From: Pseudomonas syringae CC1557
GTDB lineage: Bacteria > Pseudomonadota > Gammaproteobacteria > Pseudomonadales > Pseudomonadaceae
Direction: 5' to 3'
Assembly: GCF_000452705.1 (NCBI RefSeq)
Contig: NZ_CP007014.1
Location: 868,001-932,000, forward strand
DNA: 64,000 bases
Shown piece after piece: positions 41,405-51,541 of the stretch. Under the pieces are notes generated by a model that was not told where the DNA came from, made no database searches, and saw nothing but the letters and a program-made list of their open reading frames with translations. Each line of letters starts with the position of its first letter. The stretch's first letter is position 1. Made by a program: the position numbers and the translations under genes.

Positions 41405-43510
41405 GTGAACCCGGTAATCAAAAAGTTTCAGTTCGGTCAATCGACCGTAACCCTCGAGACAGGCCGTATCGCCCGTCAAGCCTCTGGTGCAGTATTGGTC
41501 ACCGTTGACGACGACGTCAGCGTACTTGTGACTGTGGTCGGCGCCAAACAGGCTGACGCTGGCAAAGGCTTCTTCCCTCTGTCCGTGCACTACCAGGAAA
41601 AAACCTACGCTGCCGGCAAGATTCCCGGTGGTTTCTTCAAGCGTGAAGGCCGTCCTTCCGAGAAAGAAACCCTGACCTCGCGACTGATCGACCGTCCGAT
41701 CCGTCCGCTGTTTCCAGAAGGCTTCATGAACGAAGTGCAGGTTGTCTGCACCGTCGTTTCCACCAGCAAGAAAATCGATCCGGACATCGCTGCGATGATC
41801 GGTACATCGGCTGCTCTGGCCATCTCCGGTATCCCGTTTGACGGTCCGGTCGGCGCTGCGCGCGTTGCTTTCCACGAAAGCACCGGCTACCTGCTGAACC
41901 CGACCTACGAGCAGTTGCAGGCTTCAAGCCTGGACATGGTTGTAGCCGGTACTTCCGAAGCCGTTCTGATGGTTGAATCGGAAGCCAAGGAACTGACCGA
42001 AGACCAGATGCTGGGCGCCGTACTGTTCGCCCACGACGAATTCCAGGTGGTCATCAACGCCATCAAGGAACTGGCCGCCGAAGCCGCCAAGCCTACTTGG
42101 GACTGGCAGCCGAAGCCTGAAGCGACTGCACTGCTGGGCGCTATCCGTGCCGAGTTCGGCGATGCGATCTCCCAGGCTTACACCATCACCGTCAAAGCCG
42201 ACCGCTATGCGCGTCTGGGCGAACTGAAAGATCAGGTCGTTGCCAAGCTCGCTGTTGAAGACGGCAGCCCGTCTGCCAGCGAAGTCAAAGCCGCTTTCGG
42301 TGAAATCGAATACCGCACCGTTCGCGAAAACATCGTTAACGGCAAGCCACGTATCGATGGCCGCGACACGCGCACCGTCCGTCCTCTTAACATCGAAGTC
42401 GGCGTTCTGCCAAAGACTCACGGCTCGGCACTGTTTACCCGTGGCGAAACTCAGGCGCTGGTTGTGGCCACCCTGGGTACTGCACGTGATGCACAGCTGC
42501 TCGATACCCTTGAAGGCGAGAAAAAAGACCCCTTCATGCTGCACTACAACTTTCCTCCGTTCTCGGTGGGCGAGTGTGGTCGCATGGGCGGTGCCGGTCG
42601 TCGTGAAATCGGTCACGGTCGTCTGGCTCGTCGCAGCGTGCAGGCTATGCTGCCGGGCGCTGACGTGTTCCCGTACACCATTCGTGTTGTTTCGGAAATC
42701 ACCGAGTCCAACGGTTCCAGCTCCATGGCCTCGGTCTGCGGTGCTTCCCTGGCACTGATGGATGCAGGTGTTCCGATGAAGGCGCCGGTTGCCGGTATCG
42801 CCATGGGTCTGGTCAAGGAAGGCGAGAAGTTCGCCATTCTGACTGACATCCTGGGTGACGAAGATCACTTGGGCGACATGGACTTCAAAGTAGCTGGTAC
42901 CTCCAAAGGTGTTACCGCGCTGCAGATGGACATCAAGATCAAAGGCATCACCGAAGAGATCATGGAGATCGCCCTGGGCCAGGCTCTGGAAGCTCGCCTG
43001 AACATCCTCGGTCAGATGAACCAGATCATCGGTCAGTCGCGTAACGAACTGTCGGCCAACGCGCCGACGATGATCGCGATGAAGATCGACACCGACAAGA
43101 TCCGTGACGTGATCGGCAAGGGTGGCGCAACCATCCGTGCAATCTGCGAAGAAACCAAGGCTTCGATCGATATCGAAGACGACGGCTCGATCAAGATCTT
43201 CGGCGAATCCAAGGAAGCGGCTGAAGCGGCACGTCAGCGCGTTCTGGGTATCACCGCAGAAGCAGAGATCGGCAAGATCTACGTCGGCAAGGTTGAGCGC
43301 ATCGTCGATTTCGGCGCATTCGTCAACATCCTGCCGGGCAAGGACGGTCTGGTTCACATCTCGATGCTGAGCGACGCTCGCGTAGAGAAAGTGACCGATA
43401 TCCTGAAAGAAGGTCAGGAAGTCGAAGTACTGGTACTGGACGTGGATAACCGCGGTCGTATCAAGCTGTCGATCAAAGACGTAGCGGCTGCGAAAGTATC
43501 CGGCGTCTGA
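41405..43510 (+). CDS. pnp: Polyribonucleotide nucleotidyltransferase (PNPase)
   Basis: A 701-residue PNPase: two RNase PH domains (about 1-220 and 310-545, the second with [20 protein letters not shown] and [19 protein letters not shown]), a KH domain ([20 protein letters not shown] near 561-580) and an S1 domain ([20 protein letters not shown] near 619-638). It degrades RNA 3' to 5' by phosphorolysis and binds RNase E. The start is GTG after AAGGTAGG. Confidence 0.98.
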   Translation: MNPVIKKFQFGQSTVTLETGRIARQASGAVLVTVDDDVSVLVTVVGAKQADAGKGFFPLSVHYQEKTYAAGKIPGGFFKREGRPSEKETLTSRLIDRPIRPLFPEGFMNEVQVVCTVVSTSKKIDPDIAAMIGTSAALAISGIPFDGPVGAARVAFHESTGYLLNPTYEQLQASSLDMVVAGTSEAVLMVESEAKELTEDQMLGAVLFAHDEFQVVINAIKELAAEAAKPTWDWQPKPEATALLGAIRAEFGDAISQAYTITVKADRYARLGELKDQVVAKLAVEDGSPSASEVKAAFGEIEYRTVRENIVNGKPRIDGRDTRTVRPLNIEVGVLPKTHGSALFTRGETQALVVATLGTARDAQLLDTLEGEKKDPFMLHYNFPPFSVGECGRMGGAGRREIGHGRLARRSVQAMLPGADVFPYTIRVVSEITESNGSSSMASVCGASLALMDAGVPMKAPVAGIAMGLVKEGEKFAILTDILGDEDHLGDMDFKVAGTSKGVTALQMDIKIKGITEEIMEIALGQALEARLNILGQMNQIIGQSRNELSANAPTMIAMKIDTDKIRDVIGKGGATIRAICEETKASIDIEDDGSIKIFGESKEAAEAARQRVLGITAEAEIGKIYVGKVERIVDFGAFVNILPGKDGLVHISMLSDARVEKVTDILKEGQEVEVLVLDVDNRGRIKLSIKDVAAAKVSGV

Positions 43511-43529
43511 TTGATCTGATCAGCGTTTG

Positions 43530-43557
43530 AAAAAGGACTCTTCGGAGTCCTTTTTTT
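43530..43557 (+). terminator. Intrinsic terminator after pnp
   Basis: AAAAAGGACTC/GAGTCCTTTTT stem with TTCG tetraloop and a seven-T run, 20 bases past the stop. Confidence 0.94.
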
Positions 43558-43718
43558 ATGTGCGCAATTAAAGGGTTAGGTTTCGGTCGCGCAAAATGCT
43601 CGGTCTGAACATGCATCTTGCAAGCCTGAAACCGGGTTAGCGGGCAATCTGCACGATTCCGTAAATTAGCCGAAAATATAACTATATGATTTTAAACGGA
43701 TTTTAAGGTTCTTCATGT

Positions 43719-43735
43719 TTGGCACAGCGATTGCG
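43719..43735 (+). promoter_or_regulatory. Sigma-54 (RpoN) promoter
   Basis: TTGGCACAGCGATTGCG matches the -24/-12 consensus TGGCAC-N5-TTGC, with the invariant GG and GC exactly 10 bases apart. The downstream BON gene starts 66 bases after the GC, leaving a leader of about 55 bases. AT-rich DNA upstream (43670-43710) could hold activator or IHF sites. Confidence 0.75.
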
Positions 43736-43799
43736 ACATAACGGTTAACCCTGCAGCCATTCACCTGGCGCAGTTTTTGAGAAAAACAGGAGTTATCGT

Positions 43800-44153
43800 A
43801 TGAAGAAGTTCGCTATCGCTGCCGCTACCGCAACTGCCCTGACTCTGACCATGGCTAACGCTGCATTCGCTCAGACCTCGGCTCAAGCGCCAATGGTTCT
43901 GGCAGCTAACACCACGACTCAAGAAGTCAAAGAAGATACTTCTGACACCTGGATCACTACTAAAGTCAAAGCTGACCTGCTGACTGAAAAAGGCATTCCT
44001 GGTTCGGACATCAAGGTTGAGACCAACAAAGGCGTGGTTTCCCTGTCCTCCATGGTAAAAGTCACCGAAGCTCAGAAAAACACTGCCGTCGCTATCACCA
44101 AGAAAATCAAAGGTGTTAAAGACGTATCGGCTGCTGGCCTGAAAGCCGAGTAA
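43800..44153 (+). CDS. BON-domain periplasmic protein
   Basis: A 117-residue exported protein. The Sec signal peptide is residues 1-24, with MKKFAIAAATATALTLTMAN and cleavage near AFA-QT. One BON domain follows (about 48-115): TWITTKVKADLLTEKGIPGS, VETNKGVVSLSSMV and VKDVSAAGLKAE. BON domains are thought to bind phospholipid or interact with membranes, as in OsmY. ACAGGAG lies 8 bases before the ATG. It forms a single-gene unit between the pnp terminator and its own, behind the predicted sigma-54 promoter. Confidence 0.9.
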   Translation: MKKFAIAAATATALTLTMANAAFAQTSAQAPMVLAANTTTQEVKEDTSDTWITTKVKADLLTEKGIPGSDIKVETNKGVVSLSSMVKVTEAQKNTAVAITKKIKGVKDVSAAGLKAE

Positions 44154-44228
44154 TCGAATACTGCCCATGAACAACCGCAGTCATTGATTGATGGAAGGTT
44201 CATGCGAGGCTACAAGGATGTAGCCATT

Positions 44229-44260
44229 AAAGGCCCCGACTGAAGAGTCGGGGCCTTTTC
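44229..44260 (+). terminator. Intrinsic terminator after the BON gene
   Basis: AAAGGCCCCGACT/AGTCGGGGCCTTT stem around GAAG, followed by TTCTATTT. It may also serve the convergent DUF2845 gene. Confidence 0.93.
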
Positions 44261-44302
44261 TATTTCTGTGGCGTTTGTTTTACCGGGAAGGTGATAGAGG
44301 GA

Positions 44303-44641
44303 TCAGCGACGACGTTTGCTATCAATCCTCACCAGGCGTCCACCCTCAAAATGCAGATACTGATACATGCCATTGTCAGGGCCGTAGATCCATTCCTCGA
44401 TTTTGACGGTCTCGGACTGGCGATAATCAGTGCTGAAGCTTTCCTTTGTGCCGATCACTTCCTGACTGACCGGCTCACCGCATTTCTGCTGAACCTCGAA
44501 TGTCCGGTCACCGGTGCTGATCAACTGGCTGCCGCATCGCAAGGTTGATGCCGCATGGGCAGGTAAGACGACTGCCCCGGCCATTGCGGCCAGGGTCAGG
44601 CTGATCAGCATCTTGATTCGCATCTGTGGCAACGGGTTCAT
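44303..44641 (-). CDS. DUF2845 periplasmic protein
   Basis: A 112-residue exported protein. The signal peptide ends at PAHA near residue 30. The mature part holds STLRCGSQLISTGDRTFEVQ and KCGEPVSQ, two cysteines in a context typical of DUF2845, then EEWIYGPDNGMYQYLHFEGG. No function is known. Its start overlaps the end of the DUF748 gene by 4 bases (ATGA), so it is translated with it. Confidence 0.85.
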   Translation of the reverse strand: MNPLPQMRIKMLISLTLAAMAGAVVLPAHAASTLRCGSQLISTGDRTFEVQQKCGEPVSQEVIGTKESFSTDYRQSETVKIEEWIYGPDNGMYQYLHFEGGRLVRIDSKRRR

Positions 44642-47595
44642 TCACTGTCCAGGTGGAGTGGGCTGATGACTTTACCATCTGGCTGAGCCTGTCCGAGGCG
44701 TGCGTCGACGAAGTACACGCGAGCGTCTTCAAGCTTGCCCTTGTCCACCAGATAATCCTTGATGCTGCTGGCTCTGCTCTGGCCCAGCTCACGCAGCAAC
44801 ACCTCATTGCCGCTCCAGAACGTGAGCACCGCAGCGCGCATCTGGCTGGCGCGTTGTTCCTTGCTCAGGTTGGCCCATTCTGCGGGCGGTTGCTGTTTCA
44901 GGCGCGTACGGTAAATGCCTTCCAGCATCGGCGCTTTTTCAGCATCCGGAACCTCGATCAAGCCAGCCTTGGCCGGGACCTTGTCGCCACGCCGCTGGAG
45001 GATCTTGTAATACGTGTACTGATATTCCCGCTCCAGTCGCTGCTGCGCTATCAACGGGCCGTCGCTGCTGGCAGCGCTGGTGCCTTCGATCTCCAGCTTA
45101 AGGTCCGGACGCGCCTTGAGGGCGGCCGAGAGCTTGTCCAGCGCACGTTGTGTCTCGACCGACAACTCGCTGGTGCCCGGCGCGAAACTCACGCTGCCGA
45201 GGTCCTCGGAGCTGCCGCCTGAAACCAGGCTGCCCAGCATCTTGAAAGGCGCCTGTGCCGCACGCAGCACGAGATTGCGCAGCGTTTGCCAGACAATCGG
45301 CATCACGCTGAACTGCGGGTTGTTGAGGTCGCCTTCGATAGGCAGCTCAAGCGAAATCCGTCCCTGCGTGTCCTTGAGCAGCGCCACGGCCAATCGTATA
45401 GGCAGGTCCAGCGCGTCCGGGCTGTCGACCCGCTCACCCAGTTGCAGCTGTTCGATCAGGACCTTGTTCTGCGCCTTGAGCTGGCCTTTGGTGATCAGGT
45501 AATGCAGATCCAGATTGAGCCGGCCCTTGCGAATCCGGAAGCCTGCGAATTTTCCGGAATAGGGCGTCAGGTTGGTCAGCTCGACCCGCTTGAAGCTGGT
45601 GGTGATGTCGAGGCTGGCCATCGGATCGAAAGGGTTGAGGCTGCCTTTGATGGTCACAGGTGCGTAACGGTCGACCTTGCCTTCGATATCGACCGGAGCA
45701 GGCGTGGCCTTGCGGTTGTCGATGGTGCCGATGCGACCGTTGAGTTGTTGCACGGCCGTCGCGAAGTTGGGCGTCAGGGTCATGTCGGCAAAGTTTGCCG
45801 AGCCATCCTTGATGTTCACTTCGCCGACATAGATCGCCAGCGGATTGTCTTTTTTTGCCTTGGGCTGTGTTTGGGCTGCCTTCGGCTTCGGAGCTTTCTT
45901 GTCGTCCGGCTGTGGAATCAGCAGGTCATCGATGTTGGTGGTGCGGTCTTCGTTGATCATGAAGCGCGCATACGGCTGACTCATGTTCACCTTGGCAATC
46001 GAAAGTCCGGTGCCATGCTGATAATCCAGCCCTTCAAGGTCCAGTTGCTGCCACTTGAGGAAGTCGCGCTGTTTGACGGTATCAAGTGTGTGCAACTGAC
46101 TGACCTGCGCTTTACCGGTCACGCCGAACGCCAGTGGCTCGGTACTCTTCAGATTGACGGCCAGGTCGCTGCCCAGCATGCCACTGCGCAGTTCAAGAAG
46201 AATGAACGGGCTGATATAGGCCTGAGCCAGTCGCAAATCGATGTCACGGGTCGTCACGTTCAAGCGCGCGCTGACCGGGTTCAGATTAACGTCGCCGGAT
46301 GCGGTCAGATTGCCCTGTTTGCCCAGTCCGGTGTCGAGCTTGAGGGTAAAGGGTGATGTGTTCAGGCTGTCGAAATTCTGAATATCCACATTCAGCGGGC
46401 CGACATCCAGTGCAACAGGTTCCTTGGGGACGCGATCCGCGAGGTGGACCATATAGTCGCGCAGTTGCACATCGCGCAGCAGCACTTGCCACGGTTTGCT
46501 CGGCGTTGCCCTTTGGGCGCTGGCATTGCCAGGTGCGGGTTCCGCCGCTTTTTCGTCCACCGCCGGTTTTTGCGACGCGGCAGGCTTGTCCGGTTGACTG
46601 GCGAACAGTTTCTGCCAGTCCAGTTGCCCGTCGCTTTCGCGTGCGGCCCAGGTTTCCAGCTTCTGGCTGCGAATCTTGCCGACAGTTACCTTTTGCTTCG
46701 CCAGGTCTACTGATGTATCGCTCACATCCAGGCGTTGCAGACGCACCAGAGGGCGTCCGTCAGGCGTGTTCAACGCAAAGGGCGAGACGCTGGCCGAAAG
46801 GTTGGTCAATTGAAGCTCGGTTTCCTTGGCCAGATTGAGCTTGTAGGCGGTACTGAAATTTAGCACGCCATCCTCAAGAGCCAGCGGCAGCGCATCACGC
46901 ACGTAGGGCCACCACAGCTTCATTTTGCCGTCGGTGACTTTCAGCGTGCCTTCGGAGGCGATCGGCACCAGGCTGATGCGACCCACCCAGTCGATCTGTC
47001 CGCCGTCGGGCCCGGCCGCGACCAGGGTCATGTCGGCATTGTCTTCCGGCAGGGTGCTGAGGTTCTTGAGTTCGAAATTCAACGCGTCGTAGAGGAATTC
47101 GATGGGTGCGCCTGGGCGCATGTCCTGAAAGTGCACGTAACCGTCAGCCAGCTTGATCTCGCCGATGCGCAATGGAAACGGCTTGCTCGGCGGTTCGTCC
47201 GGGGTCGGCTCGCTGGCAGGCAGCTTGAACAGTTGCGCCAGGTTGAGCTGACCTTGCTTGTCAAATAACAGTTCGGTCTTGGGCTTGATCAGCTCGACGC
47301 GCTGCAAATGCAGGGCTCGGGTCCAGAGGCTGTCGATCTGCAGATTGGCGTAGAGCTTTTCGAACGCGACCTGTTCTTTGCCGGGTGTGCCGATGTTCAG
47401 GCCCCAGAGGGTCAGTTCCAGTGTGTAGGGATTGAACTCCAGGCGTTCCAGCTTGGCCGGCACGGTTGAATAATTGGCCAGTTGTTGATTGGCAATGCGC
47501 AGAGCGACACCGGGAAGGATGAAGAAACCCAACAGGCTATAGAGCACGAGCACAGCCAGCACGGAGCCAAGTGTGTATTTCAATCCTCTGGACAT
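44638..47595 (-). CDS. Large DUF748 (AsmA-like) envelope protein
   Basis: A 985-residue protein with one N-terminal TM helix (about 8-30, LGSVLAVLVLYSLLGFFILP) and a long beta-rich periplasmic part made of DUF748/AsmA-like repeats, with motifs such as YVHFQDMRPGAPIEFLYDAL and GSANFADMTLTPNFATAVQQ. The C-terminal third has an OmpA-like look (LSVETQRALDKLSAALKARP). AsmA-like proteins act in outer-membrane lipid or LPS homeostasis; the role here is inferred. The start at 47595 (MSRGLKYT) is chosen over an in-frame ATG at 47640 because it sits right before the TM helix; neither has a strong ribosome site. Confidence 0.85.
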   Translation of the reverse strand: MSRGLKYTLGSVLAVLVLYSLLGFFILPGVALRIANQQLANYSTVPAKLERLEFNPYTLELTLWGLNIGTPGKEQVAFEKLYANLQIDSLWTRALHLQRVELIKPKTELLFDKQGQLNLAQLFKLPASEPTPDEPPSKPFPLRIGEIKLADGYVHFQDMRPGAPIEFLYDALNFELKNLSTLPEDNADMTLVAAGPDGGQIDWVGRISLVPIASEGTLKVTDGKMKLWWPYVRDALPLALEDGVLNFSTAYKLNLAKETELQLTNLSASVSPFALNTPDGRPLVRLQRLDVSDTSVDLAKQKVTVGKIRSQKLETWAARESDGQLDWQKLFASQPDKPAASQKPAVDEKAAEPAPGNASAQRATPSKPWQVLLRDVQLRDYMVHLADRVPKEPVALDVGPLNVDIQNFDSLNTSPFTLKLDTGLGKQGNLTASGDVNLNPVSARLNVTTRDIDLRLAQAYISPFILLELRSGMLGSDLAVNLKSTEPLAFGVTGKAQVSQLHTLDTVKQRDFLKWQQLDLEGLDYQHGTGLSIAKVNMSQPYARFMINEDRTTNIDDLLIPQPDDKKAPKPKAAQTQPKAKKDNPLAIYVGEVNIKDGSANFADMTLTPNFATAVQQLNGRIGTIDNRKATPAPVDIEGKVDRYAPVTIKGSLNPFDPMASLDITTSFKRVELTNLTPYSGKFAGFRIRKGRLNLDLHYLITKGQLKAQNKVLIEQLQLGERVDSPDALDLPIRLAVALLKDTQGRISLELPIEGDLNNPQFSVMPIVWQTLRNLVLRAAQAPFKMLGSLVSGGSSEDLGSVSFAPGTSELSVETQRALDKLSAALKARPDLKLEIEGTSAASSDGPLIAQQRLEREYQYTYYKILQRRGDKVPAKAGLIEVPDAEKAPMLEGIYRTRLKQQPPAEWANLSKEQRASQMRAAVLTFWSGNEVLLRELGQSRASSIKDYLVDKGKLEDARVYFVDARLGQAQPDGKVISPLHLDSE

Positions 47596-47732
47596 GGGCA
47601 GCGGCGTCTCTCTCTTTTGGAGGTGCTTGGAGTATGGCATGCCTGTTCGGTTCCCAAGGCAGTGCCGCTCTGGCTTGTAGGATTTTTCATGATTCAGGCG
47701 GCATATTTAAGCGGCTTGAGGCAGGTGGCTGA

Positions 47733-48749
47733 TCAGAGTTGCAGAATCAGGGTTTTCAGTGGCGGTTGGCCGTCCTTCGACGGGAAGTCCTCGGCAGGCA
47801 GCATCATTTGCCAATCGCGCACCGGACGACCGGCCTTGCTGGCGCAACGCAGGACCTGCTCGCGCCAGTCCTGCATGCTGACCTTCGCCAGATTGTTGCA
47901 GCAGATCAGCACGCCATCGTTTGCCGTTGTAAGCAGTGCAGGTTTGAGCAGGCTTTGATAATCGCGCAACAGATCGACCGTGCCGAACGCGCTTTTGGCC
48001 CAGGCGGGCGGGTCGAGCAGGACCAGGTCGTATTGGCGCTGATCCAGCTTTACATGGCTCGGCAGCTTCTGGCTGCGGCGGGCGGCGACCGGCAGGCCGG
48101 CGAGTTGACGGATGGCCGGAAAATAGTCTGACTGGATGAATTGCATGGTCGGGAGTTGCGGGTTGAGCGCGCCGTTTTCGCGGCCCACGGCCAGATTGCC
48201 CTCGGCAAAATCCAGGTTGCACACTTCGCTCGCGCCACCGGCTGCGGCACTCAGGCCTACGCCGCAGGTGTAGGCGAACAGGTTCAGCACGCGCTTGCCT
48301 GCGCTGTTCTGCTTGACCCAGCCCCGTGTATTGCGCAGGTCGAGAAACAGCAACGGGTCTTGCCCGGCATGCCGCCCGCGGACCCGATAATTGAGCCCCC
48401 ACTCGCGACCGACATGGTCTGCCAGCGCCGCTTCGTCGGCCTTGTAGATGGCGTCCTGACGATCTACCCGCGAGTTGCCTTGTGAGCGGTCGTTATAGAC
48501 CAGCAGCGTCTCCAGACCCAGACGCGCATTGACCTGCGCATGCAGCTCCAGCAACGCATCACGCTCCAGCCCTGTGTGAAAACTCTGCACCAGCAATTGC
48601 GGGCCATAGCGGTCGATGGTCAGGCCGCTGGCGCCTTCCTGACTGCCGTGAAACAGGCGATAGCAGTCGGTGCCTTGCAGGTGCAGTTCGGCAAGCAGCG
48701 AATCACGGTTGTCGAGGGCGACGCTAAGCGCCTGATTCAAGGAAGACAT
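47733..48749 (-). CDS. Class I SAM-dependent rRNA methyltransferase, RlmI-like
   Basis: A 338-residue methyltransferase. The N-terminal part includes YRLFHGSQEGASGLTIDRYG near 33-52. The Rossmann domain has motif I KRVLNLFAYTCGVGLSAAAG (about 152-171), an acidic DFAEGN, and motif IV DLVLLDPPAWAKS near 240. This layout is that of the RlmI/YccW family, which makes 5-methylcytosine in 23S rRNA; the exact target is not proven. ATG at 48749 is preferred over a TTG at 48770. Confidence 0.82.
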   Translation of the reverse strand: MSSLNQALSVALDNRDSLLAELHLQGTDCYRLFHGSQEGASGLTIDRYGPQLLVQSFHTGLERDALLELHAQVNARLGLETLLVYNDRSQGNSRVDRQDAIYKADEAALADHVGREWGLNYRVRGRHAGQDPLLFLDLRNTRGWVKQNSAGKRVLNLFAYTCGVGLSAAAGGASEVCNLDFAEGNLAVGRENGALNPQLPTMQFIQSDYFPAIRQLAGLPVAARRSQKLPSHVKLDQRQYDLVLLDPPAWAKSAFGTVDLLRDYQSLLKPALLTTANDGVLICCNNLAKVSMQDWREQVLRCASKAGRPVRDWQMMLPAEDFPSKDGQPPLKTLILQL

Positions 48750-48911
48750 GCAAAGCGTCCCGGACGGCAATAAAGGCGCGGGAGTTTACCAGTTACCGGC
48801 TGCGCGCGGTTTTTGAGTCTTCTTGATTCGCTGAATAACTGTCAGGCCTGTCATACAGCGCCAACATTGTCCTGCTAGGTTGCTGTTTTGCCTGTCAGTG
48901 AGGGGATACCC

Positions 48912-50495
48912 GTGAGCCAGTTCGATCTCAAGCGTCGTCGTGTCATCCAGGCCGTCGGGACCGTGGGTGCCGGTCTGCTGTTACCCGGTGTTGCACCGGC
49001 AGTCATTGCCTCGGTGCAGGACCGCCCGAAAATGACTGACGGCGTGCAGTCCGGCGATGTGTTCGGCGACAAGGCGATAGTCTGGAGCCGCAGCGACCGG
49101 CCTTCGCGTATGGTCGTCGAGTGGGACACGCGCAGCATGTTCACCCAGCCACGGCGTGTGGTGTCGGCGTTGGCTGATCAGCGTACTGACTTCACGGCCC
49201 GCGTCGAACTGAGCGGGTTGCCGGTCGATCAGGCGATTTTCTACCGCGTTTCGTTCGAGGACGCGCAGAGCGGTGTCGCCAGCGAACCGTGGTTTGGTCA
49301 TTTGCGCAGCACGCCCCAACAGCGTCGGGACATCCGCTTCGTCTGGAGTGGCGATACGGTGGGGCAGGGTTTCGGGATCAACCCTGATATCGGTGGCATG
49401 CGCATCTACGAAGCCATGCGCCTGCGCTTGCCGGACTTCTTTATCCACAGCGGCGACACGATCTACGCCGACGGCCCGGTGCCGGAGCAGCTCACCACCG
49501 AAGGCGGTCGGATCTGGCGCAACATTACCACCGAGGCGAAAAGCAAGGTCGCGGAGACGCTTGACGAATACCGGGGCAATTACCGCTACAACCTGATGGA
49601 CGAAAACCTGCGCCGCTTCAACGCTGAAGTGCCGCAGGTCTGGCAGTGGGACGATCACGAGGTGACCAACAACTGGTCACCCAGCAAGCAGCTTGATGAC
49701 CGCTACAAGGTCAAAGACATCCAGTTACTGTCCTCCCGCGCACGTCAGGCGTATCTGGAGTACGCACCACTGCGCCTGCAAGCGGCGGATAACGGCGGGC
49801 GCATTTATCGCAAGATTCCCTATGGCCCCATGCTCGACGTGTTTGTCCTCGACATGCGCAGCTACCGCGACGGCAACGATGCCAATCTGGCTGACAAGCC
49901 TGGTCCGACCACTGCATTCATGGGCCGTGAACAACTGGACTGGCTCAAGCGCGAGCTCAATGGCTCGCGCGCGCAGTGGAAAGTGATCGCCGCAGACATG
50001 CCCATCGGCCTTGGCGTGCCGGATGGCGAGGTGAGCCCCGGTGTGGCGCGTTGGGAGGCCATCGCCAACGGCAATGATGGACCGGCGCTGGGGCGTGAGC
50101 TGGAGGTCGCCGAGTTGCTGGCGTATCTGCGTACGCAGAAAATTCGCGATTGCGTGTGGCTGACAGCTGATGTGCATTACTGCGCTGCGCATCATTACCA
50201 ACCGGATCGGGCGGTGTTTCAGGATTTCGATCCGTTCTGGGAGTTCGTGGCCGGGCCATTGAATGCGGGCAGCTACGGTCCCAACGTGCTGGACAAGACG
50301 TTCGGGCCTGAGCTGGTGTTCCAGAAAGCGCCTCCCGCGCAGAATACTTCGCCGTTTGCGGGTTATCAGTTCTTTGGCGAAGTGAACATCGATGGGCAAA
50401 CCGGTGAGATGACAGTCGCTCTGCGGGATCTGGACGGCGTGTCGGTGTTCGAGCGCAAGCTACAGCCTGTGAAGGAAGTCAGCCGAATTGTCTGA
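48912..50495 (+). CDS. phoD: Alkaline phosphatase D (PhoD) family protein
   Basis: A 527-residue PhoD-type phosphatase/phosphodiesterase. The Tat-type signal is QFDLKRRRVIQAVGTVGAGL (3-22), then an N-terminal fibronectin-like domain (about 45-140). The metallophosphatase domain has FVWSGDTVGQGF, FIHSGDTIYADG, WDDHEVTNNW and CVWLTADVHYCAAHHYQPD as metal ligands. It would release phosphate from esters in the periplasm. GTG at 48912 is used because GAGGGG is about 7 bases upstream; a TTG at 48888 has none. Confidence 0.9.
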   Translation: MSQFDLKRRRVIQAVGTVGAGLLLPGVAPAVIASVQDRPKMTDGVQSGDVFGDKAIVWSRSDRPSRMVVEWDTRSMFTQPRRVVSALADQRTDFTARVELSGLPVDQAIFYRVSFEDAQSGVASEPWFGHLRSTPQQRRDIRFVWSGDTVGQGFGINPDIGGMRIYEAMRLRLPDFFIHSGDTIYADGPVPEQLTTEGGRIWRNITTEAKSKVAETLDEYRGNYRYNLMDENLRRFNAEVPQVWQWDDHEVTNNWSPSKQLDDRYKVKDIQLLSSRARQAYLEYAPLRLQAADNGGRIYRKIPYGPMLDVFVLDMRSYRDGNDANLADKPGPTTAFMGREQLDWLKRELNGSRAQWKVIAADMPIGLGVPDGEVSPGVARWEAIANGNDGPALGRELEVAELLAYLRTQKIRDCVWLTADVHYCAAHHYQPDRAVFQDFDPFWEFVAGPLNAGSYGPNVLDKTFGPELVFQKAPPAQNTSPFAGYQFFGEVNIDGQTGEMTVALRDLDGVSVFERKLQPVKEVSRIV

Positions 50496-50599
50496 CAGGT
50501 AGCGGGCTACAGGCTCGTAGGGTTTCCTGAAAATCCCTGCAACATGCTCGGCATGGGTGGCTTATCATGAGCCACCTAATGATGGATCGGGTACGTTGC

Positions 50600-51541
50600 A
50601 TGCTGGCTATCTTTCTCGAAACCCTGAACATCACTGCCCCGGTATTCGCCATGCTGTTTCTGGGCGTGTTCCTCAGGCGTATTGGCGCGATCAATGACGG
50701 GTTCATCGTTGCGGCCTCTGGGCTGGTATTCAATGTCACCATGCCGGCATTGCTGTTTCTGGGCATCATCCACGCGGACCTGCGCACGGCACTGCAGCCC
50801 AAACTGTTGATCTTTTTCAGCCTTGCCACGCTGCTGAGTTTCGCGTTCGTCTGGGTCTGGGCAGTCTGGCGTTGCCCGTATGAAGAGCGTGGCATCTACG
50901 TTCAGGGCGCGTTCCGTGGCAATAACGGCGTGATCGGCCTGGCCCTGGCGGCCAGCATGTACGGCTCGTACGGCATCTCGCTGGGTGCCATCCTCGCGGC
51001 GCTGGTCATCGTCTTCTACAACACGCTGTCGACTGTGGTGCTGGCGGTCTATAGCCCGGTGATCAAGTCCGACCCATGGAGCATTTTCAAAAGTGTGTTG
51101 GCCAACCCGCTGATCATCAGCGTGATCATTGCCTCGCCCTTTGCTTATTTCAGTATCGGCCTGCCCAAATGGCTGGAAACGTCCGGTAGCTATCTGGCGC
51201 AGATGACGCTGCCTTTGGCGCTGATCTGTATCGGCGGCACGCTGTCGCTGGCGTCACTGCGCAAGAGCGGCGAACTGGCCGTCAGTGCCAGCGTCATGAA
51301 GATGGTCGCGTTGCCGGTGCTCTGCACGCTGGCCGCATGGTTGGTCGGCTTTCGCGGCCCAGAGCTGGGGATTCTGTTTCTGTATTTCGGCAGCCCGACC
51401 GCTGCCGCCAGTTACATCATGGCGCGCACGGCAAACGGCAACTACGAACTGGCGGCGGCAATCATCGTGATCACCACGCTGGCCGCGGCAGTCACCACCA
51501 ACGTGGGGATTTTCATCCTGCAATGGGGTGGCTGGATCTAG
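50600..51541 (+). CDS. AEC-family (auxin efflux carrier-like) transporter
   Basis: A 313-residue inner-membrane protein with about 10 TM helices in two halves, beginning MLAIFLETLNITAPVFAMLF and containing MPALLFLGIIHADL, FRGNNGVIGLALAASMYGSY and FGSPTAAASYIMARTANGNY, characteristic of the AEC permeases (malonate, malate or other anions; auxin in plants). The substrate is unknown. An in-frame ATG at 50567 would add 11 residues lacking similarity. It ends in a 4-base overlap with the convergent next gene. Confidence 0.87.
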   Translation: MLAIFLETLNITAPVFAMLFLGVFLRRIGAINDGFIVAASGLVFNVTMPALLFLGIIHADLRTALQPKLLIFFSLATLLSFAFVWVWAVWRCPYEERGIYVQGAFRGNNGVIGLALAASMYGSYGISLGAILAALVIVFYNTLSTVVLAVYSPVIKSDPWSIFKSVLANPLIISVIIASPFAYFSIGLPKWLETSGSYLAQMTLPLALICIGGTLSLASLRKSGELAVSASVMKMVALPVLCTLAAWLVGFRGPELGILFLYFGSPTAAASYIMARTANGNYELAAAIIVITTLAAAVTTNVGIFILQWGGWI

